From positions 1-24,477 of the forward strand of contig CAZKBY010000012.1 of NCBI GenBank assembly GCA_964550915.1: DNA of 24,477 nt, in the 5' to 3' direction. Within the stretch, counting starts at the first letter, position 1, and every line of letters begins with the position of its first letter. This stretch comes from JARYMI01 sp964550915. Its GTDB lineage: Bacteria > Acidobacteriota > Aminicenantia > Aminicenantales > UBA8522. The notes under the pieces were generated by a model. That model ran no database searches. It was not told the DNA's origin and saw only the letters and a list, made by a program, of their open reading frames with translations. Shown piece after piece: positions 24,139 to 24,477 of this stretch. The position numbers and the translations under genes are program-made.

Positions 24139-24447
24139 TTGAGACAATTCCCTAAGGGACTCGTTTTGTGTCTGTGGCTCGTGTCAATTCTGTTCCCGCC
24201 GGCATTACCTAAGGCTGTAGGGTCACTCGTCAGCCTTAGATTTTCGGGAGGCCCGAACCATCTCTTGGCCCAAGATGTCAATGACGGGAACAAAGGGAGG
24301 AATGATCTCATCAACTCTGCGGCCGGGCTTTCGGGATGGGCTGCCTCGGGAGAGGGCAAGCTCTATGTCTATGACTTGAAATACGGGGCGCATACTTTTG
24401 AACAGCTCGATGTGCGAGCGACTGAGCCATCCGGCTCCTCTCTGTGA
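24139..24447 (+). CDS. N-terminal part of an exported, possibly outer-membrane protein; short or frameshifted
   Basis: 102 residues from a TTG at 24139, chosen because AGGAGGT lies 4 bases upstream; an earlier in-frame TTG (24112) lacks such a site. Residues 1-25 are a signal peptide (QFPKGLVLCLWLVSILFPPALPKA shortened: basic K6, then GLVLCLWLVSILF). The mature part (SLRFSGGPNHL, then a DVNDGNKGRNDL segment) resembles the start of small beta-barrel outer-membrane proteins, in which a longer barrel follows. The frame stops at TGA 24445-24447, only 30 bases before the window ends. Another frame is open across the stop to the window edge, so a frameshift in a longer gene is possible. No family is assigned. 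Confidence 0.55.
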   Translation: MRQFPKGLVLCLWLVSILFPPALPKAVGSLVSLRFSGGPNHLLAQDVNDGNKGRNDLINSAAGLSGWAASGEGKLYVYDLKYGAHTFEQLDVRATEPSGSSL

Positions 24448-24477
24448 ACAACGTCCGTGAAGCCAATGTCGACTTCA

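Overview
The window is a dense, GC-rich bacterial chromosome segment from what looks like an uncultured, probably anaerobic bacterium with a Gram-negative type envelope. The evidence for this is an exported AMIN-domain amidase, a Tat-type redox pair, an archaeal-type phosphoglycerate mutase, and a carbamate kinase/ornithine carbamoyltransferase ATP-generating pair beside a cyclic-2,3-diphosphoglycerate-synthetase-like protein. The mix reminds me of Aminicenantes/Acidobacteria-type genomes, but that assignment is an inference. No rRNA, tRNA, CRISPR array or transposase gene was seen, and no gene-free stretch exceeds 300 bases.

Layout. Positions 2-85 hold the tail of an unidentified gene. A plus-strand operon (171-5429) follows a TTGATT-17-TATACT promoter: a P-loop protein related to cyclic 2,3-DPG synthetase, carbamate kinase (arcC), ornithine carbamoyltransferase (argF) and a 687-residue orphan protein with a charged tail. 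It converges, with 7 bases between stops, on an 11-kb minus-strand series running from 16509 down to 5437: guaA, dnaE, a receiver-domain protein, birA, coaX, an orphan, rnr, and a protein made only of the C-terminal part of SelB. The series has overlaps or very short gaps except for about 80 bases downstream of dnaE. From 16580 the plus strand carries a divergently transcribed PlsC-like acyltransferase, a REP/MITE-like inverted repeat, apgM, an AMIN-amidase, a DUF362 protein overlapping a membrane polyferredoxin, a glycerate 2-kinase, and the start of an exported protein cut by the window end or by a frameshift.

How the genes fit together. The first operon probably makes ATP from carbamoyl phosphate (citrulline to ornithine plus carbamoyl phosphate, then carbamate kinase). 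The minus-strand series combines GMP synthesis, replication, biotin and CoA cofactor supply and RNA turnover. apgM and the glycerate kinase both handle 2-phosphoglycerate. The DUF362/polyferredoxin pair is an exported or membrane electron-transfer unit.

Most notable observations: (1) dnaE is interrupted by one in-frame TAG, and the codons on both sides keep reading as DnaE to a normal total length; (2) a SelB 'tail' without GTPase domain is encoded as a separate gene with a strong Shine-Dalgarno; (3) the receiver protein has Asn where the phospho-acceptor Asp should be; (4) good sigma70-type promoters sit so close to the starts of apgM and guaA that both mRNAs may be leaderless; (5) the PlsC-like protein has altered catalytic motifs.
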